Source: Alphaproteobacteria bacterium
GTDB taxonomy: Bacteria; Pseudomonadota; Alphaproteobacteria; Rhizobiales; Xanthobacteraceae
Length of the DNA stretch: 64,000 bases
Assembly (NCBI GenBank): GCA_005884765.1
Contig: VAZV01000150.1
Span: forward strand, 40,310-104,309
Reading direction: 5' to 3'
Shown one piece after another: positions 27,457 to 35,740 of this stretch; positions within the stretch are counted from its first letter, which is position 1, and each line of letters begins with the position of its first letter. Both the position numbers and the translations under genes were made by a program. The notes below the pieces were generated by a model that saw only the letters and a program-made list of their open reading frames with translations, was not told the DNA's origin and did no database searches.

Positions 27457-28052
27457 GCGAAAGCTTTTATCAACATGTCTATCGCCGGATGTTTCCGGTT
27501 TTTGACCTTGATCCAATCCGGCGACCTGCCGGCGCGGTAAGGTCGATCGCGCCGCTTCGACTCTAGTCCCTCGAGCCCCATGTTGCAGGCCGCGCGAAAC
27601 AGGTCTGTGCCGATCTCGCCTTGCTCAAAGGGCGCGACAAAGATCCCATCCGGCCGGCGCGCCAGCAGCCGCGCCAAGTTGGTCTTTCGCATGCTCAAAG
27701 GCAGCGCCCGCAGATCCGCGCCTTCGGGTGCCATTATATCGAAAGGCATAGAGCCGCACCTCGCGATCGTGCTTTCGCGAATGCAAGGCGTTGAAATCGG
27801 CGACGGCGTCGCCGCCGAGAACGACCGCTTCACCGTCAATGACGAACTCCTTCTTGTCTTCAGCGCGGCCTCGACGATCCAGGGATAACGGCTGGTCCAG
27901 TCATAGCCATTGCGCGAGATCAGGCGCACGCGGTTGCCATCGCGCTCCAGCCGGACACGGTACCCGTCGTACTTGATCTCGTGAAGGCAGTCCAGTCCGG
28001 CGGGTACCTTCGTGCCGCGCGTCGGAATGCAAAAATCAGACTCCTTACTCAT
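27453..28052 (-). pseudogene. ATP-dependent DNA ligase (LigD ligase-domain type), two frameshifts
   Basis: The start carries the adenylation motif I, EIKYDGYR, with the nucleophilic Lys. The end has the conserved block LPLSMRKTNLARLLARRPDG, then VAPFEQGEIG and SKRRDRPYRAGRSPDWIKVK. Between about codons 66 and 103 the sequence is foreign in this frame, while the neighbouring frame reads EDKKEFVIDGEAVVLGG, DFNALHSRKHD and VRLYAF. Two compensating one-base shifts bracket the segment, and the second is an extra T in TTTCGATATA. At about 200 codons it is also short. Probably not functional. Confidence 0.85.
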
Positions 28053-28367
28053 AACGACCTTTAAATAGGCGGGCGCGACCTACCGATCTTGCCGCTCACA
28101 TATTTTGCCACAATCAAAGTTCAAGTTATGCCTGCGGCACAAGGTGATTCGTCAACGATCAATTGAAGATAGTAAATTAAACATTTGGAGGTTGCTACGA
28201 ACTCAATCGGGGCAGTCCTCTCGGTCACCCCTGACAAATTTTGGTCGTTTGCAACCCCGTAAGAATTGTGGGGCCACTCACATGGTATTTGAATTGACAT
28301 TTTGGATGGCTTTTATTGCTGTCAGCCGAATGGTTGCCAAGATTTATGACCGGCGGCGTGATGTGCT
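28053..28367. other. Gene-poor stretch
   Basis: A weak 36-codon ORF (28282-28392, +) with a hydrophobic start (MVFELTFWMAFIAVSRM) has no good ribosome site. Otherwise nothing identifiable. Confidence 0.3.
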
Positions 28368-28451
28368 TTATGGACCGTACATTGTGTCGTAGATCATCCG
28401 ACCGTTCTGTACCGCTGCGGCTGCGTTGGCGATCTCAACCAGCTTGCGCAC
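28368..28451 (-). pseudogene. KLVEIAN-family protein relic, copy 1
   Basis: 27 codons from a GTG: RKLVEIANAAAAVQNGRM, then IYDTMYGP and stop. The same KLVEIAN...DGRI core occurs at 30966-31068 (+) and 55442-55701 (-). Here the N-terminal part is out of frame and the C-terminal half is missing. Confidence 0.55.
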
Positions 28452-28478
28452 CGCTCCCGCGCCGCGGCGTGGCGCCGC

Positions 28479-28583
28479 TCATGTAGCTGCGGTGACGAAA
28501 CTCTGCGTGCTTCGGCATGTGACGCACTCATAGACGTGATGCACGAAGCCCGGCTTGTCCGGTTCAGCGCAGGAAAAGCGCAT
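28479..28583 (-). CDS. Tiny Cys-rich zinc-ribbon-like protein
   Basis: 34 residues: MRFSCAEPDKPGFVHHVYEC, then VTCRSTQSFVTAAT. The pair ECVTC with upstream Cys and His residues resembles the short zinc-ribbon proteins frequent in Bradyrhizobium, though here it is shorter than usual. Possibly the 3' part of a longer gene. Confidence 0.4.
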   Translation of the reverse strand: MRFSCAEPDKPGFVHHVYECVTCRSTQSFVTAAT

Positions 28584-29279
28584 CTTCGATGGCGCGTTTC
28601 ACCCACCGCGGCACTTTGTCGAGAGGCTTGATTCGGCTCTCTGGCATTGCCCACCCAATTGGAGGTTGGCCCGACACTCAATCGCGCACCGGCGCCATCT
28701 GGCACCTTGGTGGCCGTGATGCGCGGCTGATCAACGCCAGTCGATCGGAACGAAGCGCAATCGGCGGCGGTCAGGTTCTTCGCGCAAACGATCCGCCCGC
28801 TGCCTCGCCGTTTCGCCTAACAGCCGGTGCCGGCTTCCTAATTGAATGTCAGCGGAGACCTGTTCTCGAATGCTCTCGTAGAGTCTGACGAGGTCTCGTC
28901 AGCGACGTTTGCCCGGTCCACCCCCATTCGCGCGGGAGCCATTGGCTCAACGAAGGCGCGAGCGTCGGTAGGCTGTTGGGCGGCATCATGCGGTTGCGAT
29001 CTCGGCGCTCGAACAGCCTAAGTTCAAGCGGATCGCGAACGCATACACCCGGCAGTGTTTTAGTTTTTCAGTTCCAGAATTAACCCGCGGCGGGAACATC
29101 AAGCTTAACGAGCGAGTTTCGTTGCGGGTGAAGCCCAAAATTCTATCGTCCTCACAGTCATGCCGGATTGGCCGATGCGCGCCCCGCAGAGGCCATGCGT
29201 ACCCGCATGATTAGGGGTCGCCCGCTTGTGTCCAGCGGCGGCCCCGCCCCCGTTCAATCGTGTTTGGATGAATGGCGCA
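28584..29279. other. Gene-poor stretch with a relic repeat
   Basis: About 700 nt without a convincing gene. CGCGGGAGCC, then CTCAAC and GCGAGCGTCGG (28933-28975) resemble 60450-60497, suggesting relics of a shared sequence. Confidence 0.35.
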
Positions 29280-29429
29280 ATGACGCGGCGACGCAACTTG
29301 ATGCTCTCGATCGTGGCGGCAGGATGTTGGGTAATCTTGCTCGCAATAGTTTTGAATTCTATTTTTGCGGCTAGCAACCTCGCCAAACAAATCCGGAGCA
29401 AGGATCGGCAAAGTGCTCAGGGTCGATGA
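29280..29429 (+). CDS. Small single-helix membrane protein
   Basis: 49 codons from ATG 29280: MTRRRNLMLSIVAAGCWVIL, then LAIVLNSIFAASN and a basic tail. Positive residues before one strong helix give an inner-membrane, N-in topology. GGATG 9 nt upstream may serve as ribosome site. Not recognised. Confidence 0.45.
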   Translation: MTRRRNLMLSIVAAGCWVILLAIVLNSIFAASNLAKQIRSKDRQSAQGR

Positions 29430-29808
29430 TAACCGCCTCCCCAGCGCCCGCGGTACGCTACGCAAACTTTCTGGATTACTCCTGAGTCTCGCTCGATCTC
29501 GCCGCCAGCTCGCCCGAAATCACAATCACACTGTTGGTGCATCAACTAGCCGCTGATGCATATGGTCTGGCTTCGCCTCATTCCGGATACCCTCATGTTC
29601 CTGGGATGGGGCGATTTGTCGTGAGCCGAAGCTGCTGCCCACGCGCGTGAAGTCCGCGGCATTTGCTTTGAACGACGCGCAAATGTGAGTGCGTAGCGGG
29701 CGGCGGCGATGAGACAGGCGTGTCTACAGCATGAGTGACGTTCTCGAGCTTCTCGGTCCCGTTTGCGACGGCTGCCTTACAAAACCCGCCGGCGCACACG
29801 GGAGCCTT
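29430..29808. other. Gene-free stretch holding hairpin repeat copy 1
   Basis: No gene. Positions 29500-29630 are a diverged copy of 60875-61030, including the hairpin listed separately. Confidence 0.45.
29574..29613 (+). terminator. 11-bp hairpin repeat, copy 1
   Basis: CGCCTCATTCC and GGGATGGGGCG form an 11-bp stem if two G-U pairs are allowed, around an 18-nt loop, followed by ATTTGT. The second copy (60976-61015) keeps the stem but has a different loop and a longer T run. Confidence 0.6.
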
Positions 29809-30054
29809 CTAACTATCTAGCCAACCTTCCACGAACAGCGCGTGGCGCATGGCATCGTGAACTTCCGCCCTTCTCGCCCCGAAACGGGCTTGCATCAGAT
29901 CCTGCAGTACAGCTTGCCAATGTCTGGATCGGCGGTTTTTGGTATCCACGTTATTGATGATGAAAGCCCCCACATCGTCAAACGTCCGCAGAATGCAGGC
30001 GCCTCCTGGAGCATTCGAGTTAACCCGGATTGGTTCGAAAATAAATTGGTTCAT
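29809..30054 (-). CDS. DUF982-like small protein
   Basis: 81 residues from ATG 30054. The pattern ILRTFDDVGAFIINN, NRRSRHWQAVLQDLMQARFG and HDAMRHALFVEGWL follows the DUF982 family: a helix after a strand, an Arg/His turn before a helix, then a final helix. GGGGTTCTTTT before the ATG gives a fair ribosome site. DUF982 proteins are numerous in rhizobial genomes and have no known function. Confidence 0.7.
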   Translation of the reverse strand: MNQFIFEPIRVNSNAPGGACILRTFDDVGAFIINNVDTKNRRSRHWQAVLQDLMQARFGARRAEVHDAMRHALFVEGWLDS

Positions 30055-30300
30055 AAAAGAACCCCGCCCAGCGGGTGATGTGTCGCATTTTAGCAGATCA
30101 ACTCTCGATCTTGAGCGGAAAAAACCCGTCGGGGATCGGCGGGGCGATCCCGGGCAAATACGTACATTGAAGTGTTCGGTTTGATAGGCTCGCGCCGACG
30201 CGCGGTGCCGCGTCATTCGCACTCATGGTGCTGATTGGCAGCGACTCAGATATGGTATCGATAAGCCATCGAAAATGGGGCGACCGGCACAGCGAGATAC

Positions 30301-30426
30301 TCAGATGCTCTTTTTCCTCCTAATGCCTTGGATCGTTTTTAACATCTTCACTTCGTCGCCGCTGCTGGCGCGCAACCGGGCAATGTCCTGAGACAATGAT
30401 CTGATAGCCAACAGGCTTGGGCGCAT
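30301..30426 (-). CDS. Small helical protein
   Basis: 41 codons: MRPSLLAIRSLSQDIARLRA, then SSGDEVKMLKTIQGIRRKKS. It has a good ribosome site (GGAGAG, 6 nt before the ATG) and an amphipathic helix pattern. No family named. Confidence 0.45.
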   Translation of the reverse strand: MRPSLLAIRSLSQDIARLRASSGDEVKMLKTIQGIRRKKSI

Positions 30427-30537
30427 GCGGGACTCTCCTGCGCGCCGAAAGTCGCTCGTTCTGGTCCGCCTCGCATGCGCTCGCAGCCGCTGGCCTTGGC
30501 CTATTGATCGCTTCGTGTGCTTCCGCCAACGCGGCGA

Positions 30538-30557
30538 GGCCGCCAACTGAGGCGGCC
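30538..30557 (-). terminator. GGCCGCC hairpin after the 30558 gene
   Basis: GGCCGCC-AACTGA-GGCGGCC, a perfect 7-bp stem, directly after the stop codon of the minus-strand gene at 30558. Confidence 0.65.
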
Positions 30558-30716
30558 CTACTTGGCTGACTGTAACTGTTCTTGCTTTGCAGTGATGGTG
30601 GCTATCCGCGCGTGAAATGTCGCGATCTGCTTAAGAAGTTCATGGCGCTCTGGCCCCGGCGGGAGCTTGCTAGCAGTCTCCAATAGCTTGGCCGCCATTT
30701 CCTCTAAGTCGCGCAT
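30558..30716 (-). CDS. Small helical LPPG-motif protein
   Basis: 52 residues from ATG 30716 with GGAGATAAG before it, one of the best ribosome sites in the island. The sequence MRDLEEMAAKLLETASKLPP, then GPERHELLKQIATFHARI, belongs to a small Bradyrhizobium orphan family whose mark is KLPPG-x-x-RHE. Two amphipathic helices joined by the LPPG turn. An in-frame extension upstream to 30920 also looks partly protein-like (RARSAISVSVATQQQDFCSY) and may be a relic of another gene fused in frame. Confidence 0.65.
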   Translation of the reverse strand: MRDLEEMAAKLLETASKLPPGPERHELLKQIATFHARIATITAKQEQLQSAK

Positions 30717-30911
30717 CTTATCTCCATTGCGTTTCGCTGTGCGAAACCCACGTATCGAGGGCGACATCGTCCGTAAATCCGAAAGCGCGGTTCCGATGTA
30801 GGAACAAAAGTCTTGTTGCTGCGTGGCCACAGATACCGAAATGGCAGACCGCGCTCGTTGCACGTCGGCTAAAATGGACGCGGGGAATGAAAGGGACCGC
30901 CAACTGAAAGA

Positions 30912-30931
30912 GGCCGCCAACTGAGGCGGCC
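30912..30931 (-). terminator. GGCCGCC hairpin, third copy
   Basis: The same GGCCGCC-AACTGA-GGCGGCC stem-loop as at 30538, with TTTA on the plus side. CCGCCAACTGA also occurs just upstream at 30898, so the element is partly duplicated. No clear upstream gene. Confidence 0.5.
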
Positions 30932-30965
30932 TTTACTACGACATAGGCGAAATCGTCAGCGCGAC

Positions 30966-31068
30966 ATGTTCAAAACTTATCGAAACATCACCCGTCCTTT
31001 GCGACGGCGCACAAGCTCGTCGAGCTGGCCGATGCCCCCGAGCCAGTGCAGGATGGCCGCATTCCGTA
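30966..31068 (+). pseudogene. KLVEIAN-family relic, copy 2
   Basis: MFKTYRNITR begins the frame. After a one-base shift near 30998 the reading becomes SFATAHKLVELADAPEPVQD, then GRIP and stop. This corresponds to the SFADPEAAARKLVEIAN start of the 55.7-kb copy. About 40 C-terminal residues are missing. Confidence 0.5.
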
Positions 31069-31116
31069 ATCACTGCACCCGCCACGTGAACAGCTCGGCG
31101 CCGTCGGAAGGTCGAG

Positions 31117-31278
31117 TCAGTCGCCGCGCTTCGACCTTAGCACCTTGCGCCTCCGCCGGATGTACCGCGCCTTGGCAAGCGGGACCAAATCAATAGTGAC
31201 GGGAGCGAGCTTAAACGGGGCGACGAGATCGAGCCAAAGACGGGCTGGCATCAGCCAGAAATCAATCAGTGCAGGCAT
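31117..31278 (-). CDS. Small basic membrane-associated protein
   Basis: 53 residues: MPALIDFWLMPARLWLDLVA, then PFKLAPVTIDLVPLAKARYI and an Arg/Lys-rich tail. The N-terminal third is hydrophobic. It follows the 31415 gene by 44 nt on the same strand, and the two small genes probably share a transcript. Unknown function. Confidence 0.5.
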   Translation of the reverse strand: MPALIDFWLMPARLWLDLVAPFKLAPVTIDLVPLAKARYIRRRRKVLRSKRGD

Positions 31279-31322
31279 AGTGGGTTCCCTCGGTTTGGAG
31301 GCGAGGTGCGCTACTGCGATTG

Positions 31323-31415
31323 TTAGCTTCCGAGAATGTGGAAGGCCTCCAGAGCATGAGCTACTAGAATACCGATACTCAGAACGATAAAAATTCCTGT
31401 CATAACTGTAAGCAT
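31323..31415 (-). CDS. Tiny single-helix membrane protein
   Basis: 30 residues: MLTVMTGIFIVLSIGILVAH, then ALEAFHILGS. GAGGTACCGACG before the ATG is a fair ribosome site. One hydrophobic helix spans nearly the whole chain. Such mini-proteins are common in this genus. Confidence 0.5.
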   Translation of the reverse strand: MLTVMTGIFIVLSIGILVAHALEAFHILGS

Positions 31416-31526
31416 CGTCGGTACCTCGCCTTATCCCTCGATGAAGGCGGGCGCGCCATGCACAGTCAAAATGATTCGTCGAGCTGCAGAAGGTTTCCGC
31501 CTGTCTGATGAATTTCGGCAACTAGC

Positions 31527-31628
31527 TCAGTCTGCAGACCCGCTTCCGGGCAAGTCGGCCTTCTTGTCCTCGGTAAGTGCGATTTCGTGCCGCCAAAGAA
31601 GAAGCGCGAGCAAAATGCTCGGCGCCAT
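31527..31628 (-). CDS. Tiny protein, hydrophobic start and acidic tail
   Basis: 33 codons: MAPSILLALLLWRHEIALTE, then DKKADLPGSGSAD. GGAGAGAGTCGA precedes the ATG. A short helix is followed by a polar tail. Not recognised. Confidence 0.4.
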   Translation of the reverse strand: MAPSILLALLLWRHEIALTEDKKADLPGSGSAD

Positions 31629-32030
31629 TCGACTCTCTCCGAGCTTGCGGGCTAGGAGCGCTCGACCCCGCGAGAGGTCTCGCCACTTTCCGGAATGCGC
31701 GACGCCCATCGGGTAAACTTGTCCCTACATCGAGCCGCGAACGGGTTTCTCTAGTGCGCGCCTCGGTACTGGCCGAAATCGGCTGTGAATGGCGTCAACT
31801 GGTAGCGTTCCCGGGCGCACCGGAGACGAGGCAAAAAGTGCGACAATGCCGCGGTTTGTAAGGCTTTTCGGGAGGCCCCTTCAGGCTCGAATTTGTGTCG
31901 CACCCGTTGGAATTCCTGCCTTGTGGTAACCCTCCCTCCTGCTAATATATCAAGTACTTAGGCATAACTCTGAAGGGCTTGCTACTGGCGGATTGAGGTC
32001 AGGTAGCAGGCAGGTAGCAGAGCCCCTTTA
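31629..32030. other. Gene-free stretch
   Basis: About 400 nt. A near-tandem AGGTAGCAGGCAGGTAGCAG lies at 31999-32018, just upstream of the gene at 32031. No gene identified. Confidence 0.35.
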
Positions 32031-32453
32031 ATGGTCGACGAGGTATTTCCTTCTCAGGGCCGAAAGCAAGTCGCCCAGACTATGCGCCGGCGCTTGGTCA
32101 TTACTTTGGCTGCCGCGGTAGTGCTCATCGGCGGCGGCTGGATAACCCTGTGGGCGGCGGGTGGGAGTCCGGCCGTCGCTCCAGCGCCTTACGCTCCCGC
32201 GGCGTTAGCAGCGAGTCGGCGGACTTCTAACGAGCTTCTGGAGACCACCAAGGGGCTTCAGTTAACCCAGCAACAGGCCGTCGATCAATTGCAGGTCGTT
32301 CAGGATCAACTCGTGGCGCAGAGGGCGGAGACGAAAAAGCTATCCGACCAAATCGCCGCCCTAACCGAGAGACTTGATGCCTTGCAGCCATCGACTGCCA
32401 CCATGCCGGCGCCTGCGGCCCGCGCGGCGGCATCGCCGCCGAAATCACACTAG
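32031..32453 (+). CDS. Membrane-anchored coiled-coil protein
   Basis: 140 residues. One membrane helix (about 22-43, LVITLAAAVVLIGGGWITLW) is followed by an Ala/Pro linker. A heptad-rich coiled coil comes next (QQQAVDQLQVVQDQLVAQRA, then ETKKLSDQIAALTERLDALQ) and an Ala/Pro tail. It probably oligomerises in the periplasm or envelope. An internal ATG at 32082 (MRRRLV) is a possible alternative start. Orphan family seen in Bradyrhizobium; function not known. Confidence 0.75.
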   Translation: MVDEVFPSQGRKQVAQTMRRRLVITLAAAVVLIGGGWITLWAAGGSPAVAPAPYAPAALAASRRTSNELLETTKGLQLTQQQAVDQLQVVQDQLVAQRAETKKLSDQIAALTERLDALQPSTATMPAPAARAAASPPKSH

Positions 32454-32581
32454 AACCTATGCCCCTGCACGACTCTAGGAGGCCGCTGGTGAGTCCGGGA
32501 TTTGCGAGCTGTCCGGTGCTGGAATAGACCTACCGGCTCGACAGGGCGGAAAATGCCGTCGACTGCTCGTAGTCCGAGACA

Positions 32582-32780
32582 TTATTTGGATTTTTTCGGC
32601 ACGCGCTTTTTTGGTCTAGCTCCGGATCTCCCCGAGCCCTCGGCATCGTCACCACGGCCAAGCATCTCTGAATGCCGCGAGAGCAAGGGTAATCCCAGGC
32701 TCGATCAATCGATCCGGATTCTGGTCGAGGTACCGCAGCAGGACCTTGGCACTTTCCAAAATGCTCCCGGGGGGCACGCG
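32582..32780 (-). pseudogene. Rap1a/Tai-like gene, 3' relic
   Basis: The minus strand reads SILESAKVLLRYLDQNPDRL, then EPGITLALAAFRDAWP. After a one-base shift it reads GDDAEGSGRSGARPKKRVPK and stops at TAA. This matches the last about 60 residues of the intact gene at 47580 nearly residue for residue. The 5' two-thirds are absent. Confidence 0.75.
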
Positions 32781-32923
32781 GTGGTGCGAGCGCGGGACCG
32801 AAGCCCCACGCCGCTTACGTTGGATAGCCCCGCACGACTCCAGGAAGACCGCTGGTGCTGGTTCGATTCGCCGGTTGTCATATGCTGGCCGATCGGCGCC
32901 GGCGCCCCCCGGCGTTCGCTTTC

Positions 32924-33262
32924 TTAGGGCTTTATTGATTTAGAACGCGCAACGCCCCCTCTAGCTTTAGCGTGAGACGTCTGGCGATCGCGTGTGTCCA
33001 TCAGTTCTTTCTTGAGCTTCGACTGTTCTTCGGCCGTCATCGCCGGCTTCTCGCGCTTCGGCGGCAGATCTTCTAACGGGGAATGAACGCTTGGCTTCGG
33101 AAGCGCCGGTGTCTCAGCCCGCGCGTCCATCAGTGATGAGCCCGCAGTTGAACTCGCGCACCCGCCGAGCGAAAGGCTCAACAACAGCAGCGCTCCCGCA
33201 GCGAACACGGTTATTGGCTCATCGACATACGCAGTACCCATGCCCGCTCCTTCCATGAGCAT
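32924..33262 (-). CDS. Small lipoprotein
   Basis: Up to 112 residues; a start at MGTAYV (33241) is also possible. A hydrophobic segment ends in a lipobox (SLSLGGCASS), so the mature protein begins at Cys. It continues with STAGSSLMDARAE, a Pro-rich stretch and a charged C-terminal helix (MTAEEQSKLKKELMDTRDRQ). This is a known pattern of small rhizobial lipoproteins of unknown role. Single gene. Confidence 0.72.
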   Translation of the reverse strand: MLMEGAGMGTAYVDEPITVFAAGALLLLSLSLGGCASSTAGSSLMDARAETPALPKPSVHSPLEDLPPKREKPAMTAEEQSKLKKELMDTRDRQTSHAKARGGVARSKSIKP

Positions 33263-33477
33263 TTCGGGCCAATTATGACCATCACCTACGGATTGATCGG
33301 TTCCGAGCCCTATGACTCTAGGAAGGCCTTGATCAACGGGCGGGTTTATTCGCAGTTTCTCGTGGCGTGCTATGCACGCTTATCAGCCTTGTCATTTGGA
33401 TTCGCTTCGATGTGAGGTTAGAGCCAAGGCGAGGTTGATACCTTCTCCGGGGCTTGTTTTTATGCTAAACAGAAATT
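33263..33477. other. Intergenic region before RHH-like gene
   Basis: 215 nt, AT-rich at its right end (GCTAAACAGAAATTATG). Probably carries the promoter for 33478. A CTAAACA-AAA element repeats at 33462 and 33498. Confidence 0.3.
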
Positions 33478-33852
33478 ATGAAGAAAACAATATCTGCTAA
33501 ACAAAAATCTCCGGGACGGCCCGCGACGGGTATAACGCCAATGGTGGGATTCCGGGCCGATCCCGTAATCCGCGCGACTATAGTCCGATGGGCGGAATAC
33601 CAGCCGGATAAGCCAACACTCTCTGAAGCCATCCGCCGCCTAGTCGAGCTGGGCCTTAAAGTGAAGAAGACAAAATCGGCGCCTTCGGAGCGACAGCGCG
33701 CCGCCCTCGCGGATCTCGCATCTAAGGCGATCGATAGCGTGACGGTCGGCACTCCTAACAGCAATGAAAAGGCAAGTCGGAAGCGCAGCTTGATCAAAGG
33801 GCCTGAAGAGTTTCGCAAGGACCGCGTCGATATGCCGAAGATGAAGAGATGA
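33478..33852 (+). CDS. Ribbon-helix-helix-like DNA-binding protein
   Basis: 124 residues. A Lys-rich start and GRPATGITPMVGFRADPVIR give the strand, and ATIVRWAEYQPDKPTLSEAI plus RRLVELGL the two helices of a ribbon-helix-helix fold. A basic, disordered C-terminal half follows (GPEEFRKDRVDMPKMK). The same family recurs in many Bradyrhizobium islands. It probably binds DNA as a dimer; the target is unknown. A 57-codon membrane gene starts 30 nt downstream. Confidence 0.72.
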   Translation: MKKTISAKQKSPGRPATGITPMVGFRADPVIRATIVRWAEYQPDKPTLSEAIRRLVELGLKVKKTKSAPSERQRAALADLASKAIDSVTVGTPNSNEKASRKRSLIKGPEEFRKDRVDMPKMKR

Positions 33853-33882
33853 GCGAAACAGGGCGACAAAGGGGGCTACAGA

Positions 33883-34056
33883 ATGATCTCTGCTCTGATC
33901 GGAATTCTGGTCATCATCGTAGTCGGGGCAATCTGCTTCTGGGTCATCGATCGATTTGCCCCTGATCGCCGGCTCGCAAACCTTCTTAAGTTGCTGGTTT
34001 GGGGATGCGCTGCAGACGCTGCGAGCGAACGGTTGACAAGGGCCGGCGCCGGCTAG
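33883..34056 (+). CDS. Small membrane protein, copy with altered C-terminus
   Basis: 57 codons: MISALIGILVIIVVGAICFW, then VIDRFAPDRRLANLLKLLV. The intact paralogue at 57230 keeps going as VLVCLGAIVQRLLILTY. Here the sequence after KLLV changes to a charged, Ala-rich tail and overlaps the fabF stop by 4 nt. It is probably a truncated copy after recombination. Confidence 0.6.
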   Translation: MISALIGILVIIVVGAICFWVIDRFAPDRRLANLLKLLVWGCAADAASERLTRAGAG

Positions 34057-35330
34057 GCTGGTTCCCGCGTCAGGACCAGCGAGGCGTTCTGGCCGCCGAA
34101 GCCGAACGAGTTCGACATCACGGCGGTCACCTTGGCGTCGCGGGCCTTGTTGCCGACCACGTCGAACAGGATCGTTGGATCGGGGATGTCATAGTTGATG
34201 GTTGGCGGGATGCGCTGATGTTCGAGGGTGAGCAGCGAGAACACCGCCTCGACTGCGCCTGCGGCTGAGATGGTGTGGCCAACCATGGATTTGTTCGATG
34301 ATACGGGAATCTGCTGGGCGAGTTCACCGAACACCGTCGAGATCCCCAGATATTCCATCTTGTCGTTTTCAGGGGTCGCGGTGCCGTGGGCGTTGATGTG
34401 ATCGATGTGTTCCGGCGTCATGCCGGCATCAGCCAGCGTCTTCAGTACGCAGCCGATGATCGGCTTGGCGTCCGGGCTTGAGCGGGTCCGATGAAAGGAA
34501 TCGGTGAGCTCGCCGCAGCCGGCTACCACGCCAAGGATCGGAGCGCCGCGCGCCACGGCGGCATCGTAGCTTTCGAGCACCAGCGCGCCTGCGCCCTCCG
34601 CCATGACAAAGCCGTCACGGTTCTTCGAAAACGGTTTTGAGGCAGCCTGCGGTGGGTCGTTCTGGGTTGAGAGCGCGGATAGCAGCGAAAATCGTACCAT
34701 CACCTCCGGATTGATCGTGGCATCGGCTCCCACGCACAGCGCGGCGTCGGTTTCGCCGCGGCGGATCGCTTCAACGCCGAGCTGGATCGCAGTCGCACCG
34801 GACGCGCAGGCAGTCGACAGCGAAATTGGCGATCCCTTGGTACCAAACGTCTCGGCAAGATGGGCCGCCACCGAACCGAACGTGAAGCGGCGGTGATAGG
34901 GCGCGAATTTTCCACCGCCGCTGATGCGCAGGAGGTCGTCGTAGTTCGGGTCCAGCTTGCCAGTGGCGCGGCCCAAGTCGAACCGTTGCGACCATTCGAA
35001 TTCGACGGGAGCCACCGCGAGAAATAGCGGTCCCGGAAAATCGCCCTTAGTACCGATGCGCGACTGCTCCAGCGCTTCTTCGGCGACCATCTCGGCAAGG
35101 CGCTCAGTGAGACCGGTTGACGAACGCGGCTCGACGGCGACAAAATCGACCGTTCCGGCGATCGTGGTCTTCAAACCGTCGATCGGGAATCGGGTGATGG
35201 TGCGGATGCCGGACTCGCCGACAGTCAGTTTCGCCCAGTTATCGGTCTTGCCGGCACCTAGCGAGGTCACAATGCCCATGCCGGTGACGACGACGACCGG
35301 CCTTCCGAGTTTGTCGCGTGGTCCTGTCAT
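34053..35330 (-). CDS. Beta-ketoacyl-ACP synthase (FabF-like, long-chain lipid type)
   Basis: 425 residues from ATG 35330; the frame is open to 35525 but the KAS fold starts at PVVVVTGMGIVTSLG. The catalytic triad is intact: Cys175 in STACASGAT, His in NAHGTATPEN and His in KSMVGHTISAAG. It condenses malonyl-ACP with an acyl-ACP. The sequence resembles FabF proteins of the rhizobial acpXL cluster, which make the C28-type acyl chain of lipid A. That cluster's other synthesis genes are not beside it. Just upstream, the minus strand reads RRPGLVEAIK and stop, perhaps the end of a lost neighbour. Confidence 0.88.
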   Translation of the reverse strand: MTGPRDKLGRPVVVVTGMGIVTSLGAGKTDNWAKLTVGESGIRTITRFPIDGLKTTIAGTVDFVAVEPRSSTGLTERLAEMVAEEALEQSRIGTKGDFPGPLFLAVAPVEFEWSQRFDLGRATGKLDPNYDDLLRISGGGKFAPYHRRFTFGSVAAHLAETFGTKGSPISLSTACASGATAIQLGVEAIRRGETDAALCVGADATINPEVMVRFSLLSALSTQNDPPQAASKPFSKNRDGFVMAEGAGALVLESYDAAVARGAPILGVVAGCGELTDSFHRTRSSPDAKPIIGCVLKTLADAGMTPEHIDHINAHGTATPENDKMEYLGISTVFGELAQQIPVSSNKSMVGHTISAAGAVEAVFSLLTLEHQRIPPTINYDIPDPTILFDVVGNKARDAKVTAVMSNSFGFGGQNASLVLTREPA

Positions 35331-35740
35331 GTTTTCCGCGCCAATCAAATCGCCCAAGACGCCGAGATCACTTGATCGCCTCGACGAGGCCAGGCCTTCG
35401 CCCCGCCCGCGACCCGCCCAATCACTACAATTTGGGGTCATCAACTGATGCGGCAAGTCGTACATTACCATGCGCCAAGGCAACGGGAGACATGCTTTAT
35501 GCCCCGCACGCCGGATCATCGCCACGTGGTAGTGTCGGGGCCTGGTTGCTGGTCATCGAGTAAAGGTTCACAAAGTCTAGCCTAGGTGGGCAGTTCTCTC
35601 GCGCTGACTTGGCCGGGTCTCTATTGACAAACATCGGGGCCAGACGTTCGCTTGACATTTGCTGTGACTTTAAAATCGATCGAAACGCGCCTGGGTGGGA
35701 AACATGATCAATTCACAGTTGGGAACTCGCAGGTAGAATT
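35331..35740. promoter_or_regulatory. Region before the membrane hydrolase, copy A leader
   Basis: 410 nt without a gene. From about 35618 it matches the leader of copy B (39543 on). CTATTGACAA and GCCAGACGTTCGCTTG are conserved in both, so TTGACA at 35624 may be a -35 box. Confidence 0.45.
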
